A stretch of 64,000 nt of DNA from Limnomonas spitsbergensis. Lineage: Eukaryota > Chlorophyta > Chlorophyceae > Chlamydomonadales. The position numbers and the translations under genes are program-made. The DNA is taken from the NCBI GenBank assembly GCA_037349105.1, contig JAYJMM010000037.1, forward strand, positions 1,612,001-1,676,000, read 5' to 3'. Within the stretch, counting starts at the first letter, position 1, and each line of letters starts with the position of its first letter. Below are positions 1-10,722 of the stretch, one piece after another. The notes under the pieces were generated by a model that ran no database searches, was not told the DNA's origin, and saw only the letters and a list, made by a program, of their open reading frames with translations.

Positions 1-550
1 TATCGGCTGTCCTGTCACAAGTACAGCTTCCTTTCGGCTATCAACACCAGTAGCGCAGCCCCCCCTTCTGTCTCCTGTCCAGCACGAGCAGCCTGGCGCC
101 TCGCACCTCCACCCCCCTCCTCCCCACCACTGGTCAGGATCCCTGCATAGGACTATCCCCACCAGCCCAGGACCCCCTCTTCAAACATCTCCACCACTTC
201 AGCCTCCTTTCGGCCATCAACACCAGTAGCGCAGTCCCCCTGCCTTCCGTCTTTCCTCCAGCAAGAGCGGCCTGGCGCCTCGCCCCTCCACCCCCTCCTC
301 CCCACGCCTGGTACAGGATCCCTTCCTACAAACCTCTAACAAAGCCCCCCCATCCCAACCCCTCCTTTCCTTCCCACCTCCCGTACAGGCGGCCCGGCTC
401 CACGCCCCTCCCTCCCCCTCATCCCCACCACAGATACAGGACCCGTCACCTAGCCATCTCTAGTCCAAGCCCTCCCCCCTCCCTCACGTCCCTTCCCACC
501 TCCAGGACAGGCGGCCCTGCCCATTGCTCCTCCTTCCCCCTCCTCCCCAC
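1..550. repeat. C-rich duplicated exon-7/intron segments at window edge
   Basis: Blocks near 1-130 and 185-300 are direct copies of each other (shared CGGC.ATCAACACCAGTAGCGCAG). The segment GCAC/GACAGGCGGCCC with an adjacent CCCACCTCC recurs near 275-300, 385-400, 495-515 and 545-570. On the minus strand the latter reads as repeated copies of a PPVLE|GTGGG-type donor boundary downstream of MKP1 exon 7. Which copy is spliced cannot be told from sequence alone. Confidence 0.5.
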
Positions 551-3500
551 CTCCAGCACAGGTGGCCCTGCTCCTCGCCCTGACGAGCTCCCTGCTCTGG
601 CTGCTTGTTGTAGCCGGTGAAGCAGCTGGACAGCCTCATACCTGCACAATGAGAATGTAGGGGTGAGAGGGGGCAAGCGGGGTAAAGCTGGATTGATTTG
701 TACCTGCATCACGGGGGACAAGAGGAGGGAGGGAAGATAGGGGGAAGGAGGGGGAAAAGATAGGACAAAAAGGGGGGGGAACAAAGGAAGAAGGAGGGGG
801 GGAAGAGAGAGGGCAGGAGGGTAGGACGATAGGGGGCAGGAGGGGGGGAAGAAAGGGGGCAGGACGGGGGGAAGATAGGGGGCAGGAGGGGGGGAAGAGA
901 GGGGGCAGGAGGGGGGGAAGAGAGGGGACAGGAGGGGGGGTAGAGAGGGGACAGGAAGGGGGAAGATAGGGGGCAGGAGGGGAGGGAGATAGGGGGCAGG
1001 AGGGGAGGAAGATAGGGGGCAGGAGGGGGGGGGGAGATAGGGGGAAGGAGGTGGGGGAAGATAGGGGGCAGGAGGGGAGGAAGAGAGGGGGCAGGAGGGG
1101 GGGAAGATAGGGGGAAGGAGGGGGGGGAGATAGGGGGCAGGAGGGGGGGGAAGATAGGGAGAAGGAGGGGGGGGAGATAGGGGGGAGGAGGGGGGGGGGG
1201 GAAGAGAGGGGGCAGGAGGGGGGGAAGATAGGGGGAAGGAGGGGGGGAAGATAGGGGGCAGGAGGGGGGGGAAGATAGGGGGAAGGAGGGGGGGAAGATA
1301 GGGGGGAGGAGGTGGGGGGGAAGATAGGGGGCAGGAGGGGGGGAAGATAGGGGGAAGGAGGGGGGGAAGATAGGGGGCAGGTGGGGGGGAAGATAGGGGG
1401 CAGGAAGGGGGGGAAGATAGGGGGAAGGAGGGGGGGGGGGGGAGATAGGGGGAAGGAGGGGGGGAAGATAGGGGGAAGGAGGGGGGGGGGGGAGATAGGG
1501 GGAAGGAGGGGGGAAATATAGGACAGAAATGGGGGGGGGGGCATAGGGGGAAGGAGGGGGGGAAGAGAGGGGACAGGAGGGGGGGAAGATAGGGGGAAGG
1601 AGGGGGGAAAGATAGGACGTGAAGGGGGCCAGCGGGGTTCAGCTAGATTGATTTGTACCTACATTACGGGGAACAAGAGGAGGGAGGGAAGATAGGGGGG
1701 GAAGGGGTAGGAGGGTTCAGCTGGAAGGTACCGCACCTTCACTGCGGGGAGCAGATAGGGGAACACCCCATACTGCCCCTCCCATACTGCTCCTTCCTGT
1801 ACTGCCCCTCCCCTTCCTTCCTTGAGCAAGATGGTGTCCGGCACTGCTACGATCTGAATCTCCAGGTTTGAAATCAGACGTACCAAGTGCCACCCCCGTG
1901 CTTCCCTTACTGCCCCTCCCTTCCCCGATCTGACCCTCCCCATACTGCCCCTCCCCATGCTGCCCCTCCCTGTACTGCCCCTCTTGTACTGCCCCTCCCA
2001 TACTGCCCCTCCCCTCCCCGTACTGCCCCTCCCCATACTGCCCCTCTTGTACTGCCCCTCCCCTCCCCATACTGCCCCTCCCCTTACTACCCGTTTTGCC
2101 CCTCCCGTACTGCGCATCCCCATACTTCCTGCCCTCCTGTACTGCCCCTTCCCGTACTGCCCCTCCCTTCCTTTTACTTGAGGAGGAGGGTGGCCGGCGC
2201 TGCTACGATCAGATAACCCAGCCTCAAACCATTGGTACCAAGTGTCATCCTCATACTGCCCGTACTGCTCCCTCCCATACTGCTCCTCTCTGCACTACCC
2301 CCCCCATTCATCTTGCTTGAGCAAGATGATGTCCAGCACTGCTACGATCAGAATATCCAGGCTCGAGATTATAAAGACCAAGTGTCACCCCCGTGCTACC
2401 CATACTGTCCCTCCCATACTGCCCCTCCCTTCCTCTTACTTAAGCAGGAGGGTAGCTTGGTACCTCGCCGCTTGGATGAATCCGGGTGGGCAGCGCTGGC
2501 CAATCCAGATGTAGATGCGGTTGGGGGCCTTTGAAGGAGGCAGACAGCCACATGGAGAGGGACATTTTCAGGAGCGGTTTCAAACCCTGGACCCTAGGCT
2601 TGAGTGTTGACAGTTCAGGGCGCTCAGTACTGATCAAGGACAGCATAAATAAGGCTTAGCTGAGTCAGCACTAACAGGGGTACTGATAACGAGTCACTGT
2701 GCTGCACCCCTAAGCCATGCGGCACCGCACCACCAAACCCTGCTGTACCACACCCCTAAACCCTGCTGTACTGCACCCCTAAACCCTGCATTGCCACACC
2801 CCTAAACCCTGCTGCACAGCACCCTTAAACCCTACTGTACCGCACCCCCACACCCTGGTGTGTTGCACCCCTTAACCCTGTTGTACCACACCACTAAACC
2901 CTACTGTGTCACACCCCTAAACCTGCTGTACCGCACCCCTGAACCCTGTTGTGCCACACCCTTAAACCCTTCTGTACCGCACCCCTTAATTCTGCTGTAC
3001 CGCACCCTTAAACCCTGCTGTGTCACACCCCTAACCCTTGCTGTGTCACACACCTAAACCCTGCTGCACCGCACCCCTAAACCCGGTTGTCCTCACATGC
3101 ACTATGAAAGCACCTCTTTCATCCAGGTCACGGTACGTGGTGTGGAGATACTGCTTGGCATTGGGGACAGTCTTGGCCACCTGCGGTCATTAAGAGCATA
3201 TGCATTCAAACTCTGGAAGTGTGAGGCTCTAAGTTTAGCTCTATTGAGGCTCAATTTCATGCTCGGTGTTATGCACTTTTTGATGCTGTTCTTGAGGCTC
3301 GGTGTGAGGCTTCATTTGATGCTGTAGGCTCTATTTGATTCTGTTATGAGGCTCTAATTGATGCTGTAGTTGATGGAGGTATTTGGTGCTGGTCTCAGGC
3401 TCTATTTAATGCTGTTCTTGAGGCTGTTTTTGAGGCTATTCTTGAGGCCCTATTTGAGGCTCTACTTGATGCTGTTCCTGAGACTCTATTCCAGGCTCTA

Positions 3501-6500
3501 TTCCATGCTCCGTTTGAGGCTCTATTCCATGCTATGTTGGAGGCACTGTTGGTGGATCCATTTGGATCTGCTTTCACAGCTCTACCCGTGGCTCTACCTG
3601 AAGCTCTTTCGTGGCTGCATCTGAGGGCTATATTCGAGGCCCCATGTGATGGCTGGTAGCCACCCAACACGCAACAGGGTACCTTCACCGGGTCACATTT
3701 TTGCACTGGTACAACCACTGAGTCCCATTCTTTCCACCATCGATGAGTCACAAGATAAAGATAGTCATGAAACTTCCAGCGCAAGCTAGAGGTTTGAAGC
3801 ATGAAAGTTATCGGAAACTTTTTACGCTGACCCATTTCGATTCCAAATCACCAGTGCGCGAACAGACCCCGCTGCGTCAAAGCTGCATGCGACGCGCTTT
3901 TCAAGCCAAGGGAGCGCACCGCTTGTTCTAGTCTCCAGAGAGAGAACACCCTGCTGCATCAAAGCCTCGGAAGCAAGCCCCCAGCCCCCCAGCCTAGTTT
4001 AGGGTTTAGGGTATAGGGTTTAGGGTTAAGGGGATTCACCGCAATACGAATTCTCGATTGTCAGTCGGACGCCAAAAATGATTTCCCCCACGCATTGGCC
4101 CAGGGGATGCAACACACAAACAATAACTCCATACCCGAGAGAAGGCAATTGAAAGCCACGGTGCACTCCCGCCCAACAGCCCCAATTCACATTGGGCAGG
4201 GTCCTCCTCCCTGGACACACGGCTCACCAGGAGCAAGGGAGATTGGGGGTGGTGGGGCGTAATGCGGTATAACCGCACACGGGCTGGCGCCTGCAGCTGG
4301 CGACGCTTCTGCCACTGGAGCAGCTGGCAGGTGAAGCCTGCACGGGGGAAGCAGGGTTTGTGCTCACGGATCCAGGGTTCAGGGATATTGGGGTGGGGGA
4401 TACAGGGATTGTAGATCTACGGGGAGGGATCTAGGATGCAAGGACCTAGGGTTCAGGGATTCAGGGGTAAGGGATAAAGGGATTGTAAATATGGTGTGCT
4501 GGTTTAGGGATCTAAGGTTAAGGGATCTACAAGTGAGGGATCAAGGAGTGAGGGATCAAGGAGTGAGGGATCTAGGAGTGAGGGATCAAGGGGTGAGGGC
4601 TATAGGAGTGAGGGATCAAGGAGTAAGGGATCTAGGAGTGGGGGATCAAGGGGTGCAGGCTATAGGAGTGAGGGATCAAGGAGTGAGGGCTATAGGAGTG
4701 AGGGATGAAGGAGTGAGGGATCTAGGGATGAGGAATAGAGGGATGTTAGTATTTGGTTCAGGAATCTAGGGCTCTGGGATCTAGGATTGGAAGATGGATG
4801 AGCGAGGTAGGTAGGTATTTAGAGGGGGCGACAAGGCGCAAGTCACGTGGCATGCCCTGGGTCACACTCCCGTGACATGCCCTGGGTTAAACACCGTGAC
4901 GTGCCCTTAATCACACACCGTTACACGCCCTGGGCTACACTCCCGTGGCATGCCCTGTACCATACTTCTGTGACATGACCTGGGTCACAAATTGCAAATG
5001 CTCACCGATGTTAGGGTTGGCCACCCCCCGGGCCTCCTTGACCTTGGCAAACACCTCGTCGTAGCTGGACCCCGAGCGCCACATTAGGTAGGCAATAACC
5101 AGCGTGGAGCTGCGGGACACACCCTATGAGGGGAGGATCGGCGTTGAGGGTTTAGGGTTTAAGGTTTGTTGACCAGCGTGGACTTACGGGACTCACCCTA
5201 AGGGAGAGGATCAGGGGCTCAGGGTCAAGGATGAGGGACAGGGAACCCCATGTCTGGATGCAATTATGAACGTCAGCATCAGCACCAGCACCAGCACCAG
5301 CATCAGCATCAGCACCAGCACCAGCATCAGCCCCAGCATCAACACCAGAACCAGCATCAGCACCAGCATCAGCATCAGCATCAGCATCAGCATCAGCATC
5401 AGCATCAGCATCAGCATCAGCATCAACACCAGCATCAGCATCAGCATCAGCACCAGCACCAGCATCAGCATCAGCACCAGCACCAGCATCAGCATCAGCA
5501 TCAGCATCAGCATCAGCACCAGCATCAGCATCAGCATCAGCATCAGCATCAGCATCAGCATCAGCATCAGCATCAGCATCAGCATCAGCATCAGCATCAG
5601 CATCAGCATCAGCACCAGCATCAGCATCAGCATCAGCATCAGTATCAGCATCAGCACCAGCACCAGCATCAGCATCAGCATCAGTATCAGCATCAGCATC
5701 AGCACCAGCATCAGCATCAGCATCAGCATCAGCATCAGCACCAGCATCAGCACCAGCATCAGCATCAGCATCAGCATCAGCATCAGCATCAGCATCAGCA
5801 TCAGCATCAGCATCAGCATCAGTATCAGCATCAGCATCAGCATCAGCATCAGCATCAGCACCAGCACCAGCACCAGCACCAGCACCAGCATCAGCACCAG
5901 CATCAGCATCAGCATCAGCATCAGCATCAGCATCAGCATCAGCATCAGCATCAGCATCAGCATCAGCATCAGCATCAGCATCAGCACCAGCATCAGCATC
6001 AGCATCAGCATCAGCATCAGCATCAGCATCAGCATCAGCATCAGCATCAGCATCAGCATCAGCATCAGCATCAGCATCAGTATCAGCATCAGCAGCGTGC
6101 TTTCTGCCACCTATTCCCGCAACGAGTGCACCAAGGAATGCACCTGAGGAATTAGCAAAAACCTTACCTGAAGAATTCACCTGAACCCTACCTGAGGAAT
6201 TCACCTGAACCCTACCTGAGGAATTCACCTGAACCCTACCTGAGGAATTCACCTAAACCCTACCTGAAGAATTCACCTGAACCCTACCTGAGGAATTCAC
6301 CTAAACCCTACCTGAAGAATTCACCTCAACCCTACATGAGGAATTCACCTAAACCCTACCTGAAGAATTCACCTGAACCCCACCTACGGAATTCACCTGA
6401 ACCCTACCTGAGGAATTCACCTAAACCCTACCTGAGGAATTCACCTAAACCCTACCTGAAGAATTCACCTCAACCCTACATGAGGAATTCACCTCAACCC

Positions 6501-9500
6501 TACCTGAGGAATTCACCTGAACCCTACCTGTGGTATTCACCTTAACCCTACCTGAGGAATTCACCTGAACCCTACCTGTGGTATTCACCTGAACCCTACC
6601 TGTGGTATTCACCTTAACCCTACCTGAGGAATTCACCTGAACCCTACCTGTGGAATTCACCTTAACCCTACCTGAAGAATTCACCTCAACCCTACCTGAG
6701 GAATTCATCTAAACCCCACCTAAGGAATTCACCTGAACCCTACCTGAGGAATTCACCTGAACCCTACCTGAGGAATTCACCTGAACCCTACCTGAAGAAT
6801 TCACCTCAACCCTACCTGAAGAATTCACCTGAACCCTACCTGAGGAATTCATCTAAACCCCACCTAAGGAATTCACCTGAACCCTACCTGAGGAATTCAC
6901 CTGAACCCTACCTGAAGAATTCACCTGAACCCTACCTGAGGAATTCACCTGAACCCTACCTGAAGAATTCACCTCAACCCTACCTGAAGAATTCACCTGA
7001 ACCCTACCTGAAGAATTCACCTGAACCCTACCTGAGGAATTCACCTAAACCCTACCTGAGGAATTCACCTGAACCCTACCTGTGGACTGTGGTATTCACC
7101 TGAACCCTACGTGGGGAATACCTGAACCTTACCTGAAGAATTCACCTGAACCCTACATGAGGAATTCACCTGAAACCTACCTAGGGATTCACCTAAACCC
7201 TACATGAGGAATTCACCTGAACCCTACCTGAGAGCAGTGCACCAGGACCCTGCCCCCGCTTTTGAGGGCAGTGTCGATGAACTCCAGCCCGTCGTACAGC
7301 ACCGACAGAATGTCCTCGCCAGGCGTATCTGGTACAGGCACAGGGGGGAGATAACTAGGTGAGGAAAGGAGAAAGGGGTGGAGCAGTAGCCAGGCGTATC
7401 TGGTACACCAGCAGGGTACACTGGTACAGGCGCAGGGGACGGACAACCATGGTGAGGATAGTGCTGATTAGTGCCGGCAGATGTCCTCGCCCGGATGTAT
7501 CTGGTACACCAGCAGGGTACAAGCACAGGGGGGAACAAACGTGGTGAGGATAGGAGGAGGGGGAGAGGCAGCAGCCAGAGGTAAGCAACTCCAGCCCATT
7601 GTACAGTGCCGAAAAAATAACCTGGCCAAAGCGTGTCTAGTCGCAGATTAGCAGGGCAGAGACACAGCGGGGAGGGACAGGCACAGGAAGGGGGGGGGGC
7701 TTGAAATCAGCCGCCAGGAGGAGGCAACTCCAGCCCGTCGTGCAGCACTGACAAGATGTCTTAGCCAGGGTTGTCTAGTCGCAGATCGGCAGGGCAGGGA
7801 CACAGGCGGGGGCAGTTACAGGAAGGGGAGGAGGCAGGGAACCAGGTCACGGCGAACCAAGCCCGTCGTACCGCACTAACAAGATGTGCTCGCAAGGGTT
7901 GTCTAGATGCAGATCAGCAGGGCAAAGACACAGGCGGGGGCACTTACAGTAAGGGGAGGACTTAAGGAGGCGGGGAAGCAGCTGCCAGGAGGAGGCGCCT
8001 CCAACCTGTTGTGCAGCACTGATAAGGTTACCTAGCTAGGGGAATCTGTAAAGTTTTGTGAAGGTTAGACAGTCCAGCGGGGCATCACATTTGATGCATG
8101 GGACTTGTGCTCGTAAACCGGCACAGGCACTAAATACGCTAGGAACCCTAAGCTAGGGATATCTAGAAAATTAGCAGGGCAGCGACACAAGGGGGGGGCC
8201 GTCATAGTATGGGAGGAGGATTGGATCCAGCCGCCAGAGGGTGGCACAACAGCCAGGGGAACTCAGGCACTCATGAACACGATGCCATGCAAAACAGGCA
8301 TGAGCACGATGCCATGCAAAACACGCAAGAGCATTATGCCATGCACAACACACTAGAGCAGGACACCATGCACAACACGCAAAATGGCATAACTGCATAA
8401 GCGATGGAGCATGATGGCATGGAAACCCTCAGGGGCCAGCAAGAAGATGCGACATGGTCACGAGGACAAGGGGACGTCGGCTCTAGCCAGCACATGCAAG
8501 CATGCAAACTTGCCACCAGTAAAACCAGAAAAAATGTGCATTAAGTTTCCATAGTGCTCCCCATATAGGCTGGAATTAACGTTATGTGCACTATCAATGG
8601 CGCAGCTATTGGTACGTGCACCGATATCCCTGCCCAGAACTCTCACTCCAACGATAGAGCTCTGCATCCCTCCACCATGTATGGACGCATGGTGGAAAAG
8701 CTGCATGGCGCATGCAGCGCCAGTTGCAACATTGTTCCTGTACAGAGTCTTATTCCAATAATGGACAGCTCCGCCTCGGGAGGGCGATATGACAGGAAAG
8801 CTGTCGTGCGCAGAAGCATGCGACATGCAAAACCAATGTGCGACGCAGCTTCATCAGCTGCATGCGATGGTGCACGGAAGACCATCCTCCTGCGCATGCA
8901 TGAGCTGTTGGTGTGGAGTAGCATTCGTCGCCTGGCAGTGCGCTCCTGCGCTAGGTCGCCCGTGGCATCATGGAGGATATGCACGGCGACATGGAGGTTG
9001 TGCATGGCATCATGGAAGTGGTGCATGGCATCATGGAGGTTATGCATGGCATCATGGAAGTGGTGCATGGCATCATGGAGGTTGTGCAAGGCATCATGGA
9101 AGTGGTGCATGGCATCATGGAGGTTGTGCATGGCATCATGAAAGGTGTGCATGGCATAATCAAGGTTGTGCATGGCATCATGGAGGGTGTGCATGACATC
9201 ATGGAGGTTGTGCATGGTTGTGAATGGAATTATCGACGGTGTGCATGGTTCTGCATGCATCATGGAGGTTGTGCATGGTTGTGCATGGCATAATGGAGGG
9301 TGCACATGGCATCATGGAGGGTGTGCATGGTTCTGCATGGTTCTGCATGCATCATGGAGGGTGTGCTTGGTCGTGCATGGCATAATGGAGGTTGCACATG
9401 GCATCATGGAGGGTGTGCATGGTTCTGCATGGCATCATGGAGGTTTGTGCATGTTTGTGCATGGCATCATGTAGGGTGTGCATGGTTCTGCATGGCATCA

Positions 9501-10722
9501 TGGAGGTTGTGCATGGTTGTGCATGGCATCATGGAGGTTGTGCATGGTTCTGCATGGCATCATGGAGGTTCTGCATGGTTCTGCATGGCATCATGGAGGT
9601 TGTGCATGGTTGTGCATGGCATCATGGAGGGTGTGCATGGTTGCGCATGGCATCATGGAGGTTCTGCATGGTTCTGCATGGCATCATGGAGGGTGTGCAT
9701 GGTTCTGCATGGCATCATGGAGGTTGTGCATGGTTCTGCATGGCATCATGGAGGGTGTGCATGGTTCTGCATGGCATCATGGAGGATGTTCATGTTTGTG
9801 TCTGGCCTCATGGAAGTTGCGCATGGTTCTGCATGGCGTCTTACAGGTTGCGCATGGTTGTCCATGGCATCATGGAGGTTGTGCATGGTTCTGCATGGCA
9901 TAATGGAGGGTGTTCATGTTTGTGTCTGAAATCATGGAAGTTGCGCATGGTTCTGCATGGCGTCTTGCAGGTTGCGCATGGTTGTGCATGGCATCATGGA
10001 GGTTGCGCATGGTTCTGCATGGCATCATGGAGGGTGTGCATGGTTCTGCATGGCATTATGGAGGGTGTGCATGTTTGTGTATGGAATCATGGAGGTTGCG
10101 CATGGTTCTGCATGGCATCATGGAGGGTGTGCATGGTTCTGCATGGCATCATGGAGTTTGCGCATGGTTCTACATGGCGTCTTGGAGGGTGAACATGGCA
10201 CCTTGGAGTCTGTGCATAGTTCTGCATGGCATCATAGAGGTTGCGCATAGATGTGCATGTCATCATGGCAGTCGCTCATGGTTTCCGCATGGCATCATGG
10301 GATGTGCGCCCACCCAGTGCAGTCCTCACACCTTGGAGGAAATAGGTCTTGTAGGTTATCCCATCATCCCTGAAGTATTCCTTGCAGATGAAACCCACGC
10401 AGTTCAGCACGTGTGTGATGCCGTTCTGCCGCAGGATGTCCCTGCTCTTTGCGACCATGTCACCTGACAGGTACAGGTTTTCCGACACCTGAGAGCACTG
10501 CTTCTCGAAGAGTTGGAACTTGGCGCGTCGCTGCTGTGTCTCGCTCAGTGGCGCATCTTCGCGCGGTAAAGCCTTCAGGTCGAGTGTTTGCAACTCGAAG
10601 CGGTTCGCTCTGTGAAGGTGGTTGCTACTGCTGTTGATGCTGACGGTAGGGCACAACTCGGGGGCTCTATGCGTAGCAGCAGCAGCTGCGGCTGCTTCGC
10701 CACCGCCTCTGGGATCTCCCAT
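1..10722 (-). CDS. MKP1: MKP1-like MAP-kinase phosphatase with gelsolin-like segment (multi-exon, 3' end outside window)
   Basis: Dual-specificity phosphatase that should dephosphorylate MAP kinases. Exons by phase-consistent joining (minus): 10332-10722 (start Met at 10722), 7228-7328, 5006-5123, 4228-4337, 3097-3180, 2464-2528, about 551-641, then beyond the edge. Exon 1 ends in a substrate-side motif (NGITHVLNCVGF) like plant MKP1. The exon 1/2 join gives LQDTPGED, holding the likely general-acid Asp. Exons 2/3 join to HCSQGVSRSS, the CX5R active site. Exon 4 starts GFTCQLLQWQKRR. Exons 5-7 give ERGAFIVH, NRIYIWIGQ and ARYEAVQLL, matching the gelsolin-like part that follows the phosphatase domain in plant MKP1. 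The last two in-window exon ends are least certain, because donor-like sequence is repeated near 540-640. Introns are almost entirely minisatellite. Family assignment is firm; the exact C-terminus is unseen. Confidence 0.85.
700..1640. repeat. Polypurine minisatellite (G-rich on plus strand) in MKP1 intron
   Basis: Roughly 900 bases of nearly pure purine on the plus strand, built from units like GGGGGAAGATAGGGGGCAGGA. The minus-strand transcript is therefore a very long C/U tract inside the intron ahead of exon 7. Partial copies of the exon 7 acceptor region (TTGTACCTGCAT) flank it near 698-710 and 1650-1662. Many short 'ORFs' here are low-complexity artefacts. Confidence 0.8.
1740..2440. repeat. 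Polypyrimidine minisatellite with three decayed unit copies of a splice-junction segment
   Basis: Plus strand is dominated by CCCTCCCCATACTG-like units. Embedded every 150-300 bases are related blocks near 1820-1895, 2180-2250 and 2315-2390 that share GCTACGATC, a GAG/AAGGA edge and an ACCAAGTG tail. They resemble the 3' edge of MKP1 exon 6 and its flank (2430-2480: CTTAAG, TACCTCG). They look like successive tandem copies of that junction region. Confidence 0.55.
2700..3095. repeat. Telomere-like 30-bp minisatellite in MKP1 intron
   Basis: About a dozen imperfect units of ACCCCTAAACCCTGCTGTACC type. The CCCTAAACCC core is the plant-type telomere motif, but the GCTGTACCGC spacer in each unit shows an interstitial tandem repeat rather than a chromosome end. 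It abuts MKP1 exon 5 on the intron side. Confidence 0.8.
3230..3640. repeat. GAGGCTCTATTTGATGCTGTT tandem repeat
   Basis: Degenerate 12- and 24-base units (GAGGCTCTATTT / GATGCTGTTCTT) fill this part of the MKP1 intron between exons 4 and 5. The open frames across it are periodic and low in complexity and are not called as genes. Confidence 0.7.
4370..4795. repeat. GGGATCAAGGAGTGA tandem repeat
   Basis: About 25 units of 15 bases (AGGGATCAAGGAGTG / AGGGATCTAGGAGTG / AGGGCTATAGGAGTG) on the 5' side of MKP1 exon 4. A TTTAGGG-like stretch lies not far away at 4000-4030. Confidence 0.8.
4840..4990. repeat. CCCGTGACATGCCCTGGGTCACA tandem repeat
   Basis: Six or seven imperfect units of about 25 bases directly downstream (transcript sense) of MKP1 exon 3, in the first bases of the intron. 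Confidence 0.75.
5166..5222 (-). repeat. Decayed copy of MKP1 exon 3 5' edge with acceptor
   Basis: GACCAGCGTGGACTTACGGG plus the following bases resembles the exon 3 start at 5094-5150 (ACCAGCGTGGAGCTGCGGGA, CACCCTA, GGAGGATC, GAGGG) in the same order and orientation. It lies about 70 bases upstream of the real acceptor in transcript sense. Confidence 0.75.
5268..6095. repeat. Expanded CAG-CAT/CAG-CAC microsatellite (about 820 bp)
   Basis: Uninterrupted alternation of CAGCAT and CAGCAC with a few CAGTAT, within MKP1 intron 2. Every frame is open on both strands (Gln-His, Ser-Ile, Leu-Met, Asp-Ala repeats), so the four long ORFs here are by-products of the repeat. I do not call a protein. 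Confidence 0.92.
6160..7227 (-). repeat. 24-bp minisatellite carrying the MKP1 exon 2 splice donor
   Basis: Some forty units of GAATTCACCTGAACCCTACC plus TGAG (24 bases), nearly every one containing an EcoRI-type GAATTC. Read on the minus strand each unit contains CTCAGGTAGGGTTCAGG, identical to the end of exon 2 (CTCAG) plus its donor (GTAGGG) at 7222-7232. The array starts at the exon edge and extends 1 kb into the intron. Confidence 0.9.
7385..8060 (-). repeat. Ladder of decayed copies of MKP1 exon 2 5' edge
   Basis: Segments near 7450-7515, 7585-7650, 7725-7800, 7850-7925 and 7985-8050 each resemble exon 2 plus its acceptor (7280-7340). The shared core is CTCCAGCCCGTCGTACAGCA, then GACA.GATGTCCTCGCC, then the acceptor-side GTATCTGGT or GTTGTCTAGTCGCAG. 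Spacing is about 130 bases. Similarity falls with distance from the exon, and none keeps the full exon. Confidence 0.85.
8270..8405. repeat. Short tandem repeat CATGCAAAACACGCAAGAGC
   Basis: Four or five imperfect 27-base units with ATGCCATGCA.AACAC in MKP1 intron 1. No coding evidence. Confidence 0.6.
8960..10295. repeat. CATGGCATCATGGAGGTTGTG minisatellite (1.3 kb) in MKP1 intron 1
   Basis: Units of 27-45 bases (GGCATCATGGAGGTTGTGCAT, with or without an extra GGTTCTGCAT) repeat from 8960 until about 35 bases short of exon 1. The many Met/Cys/Trp/His-rich frames across it are repeat artefacts. The region 8406-8959 before it shows nothing recognisable. Confidence 0.9.

Noticed and set aside
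636..1544. Pro/Leu/Ser-rich 302-aa minus-strand ORF
   Set aside because: Pure translation of the polypyrimidine minisatellite inside an MKP1 intron.
2700..3095. Chromosome end (telomere)
   Set aside because: The CCCTAAA units are degenerate, interrupted by constant spacers and flanked by exons of the same gene.
5250..6155. Gln-His repeat protein of about 300 aa
   Set aside because: All six frames are open because of the CAG-CAT repeat; no flanking non-repeat coding sequence or splice support.
6160..7230. CRISPR-like array (regular 24-bp repeats)
   Set aside because: No unique spacers between units, it is a plain minisatellite, and the context is a eukaryotic intron.
8584..10467. Met/Cys/Trp/His-rich ORFs of up to 266 aa
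   Set aside because: They follow the CATGGCATCATGGAGG repeat in several overlapping frames; MKP1 exon 1 lies beyond them on the other strand.
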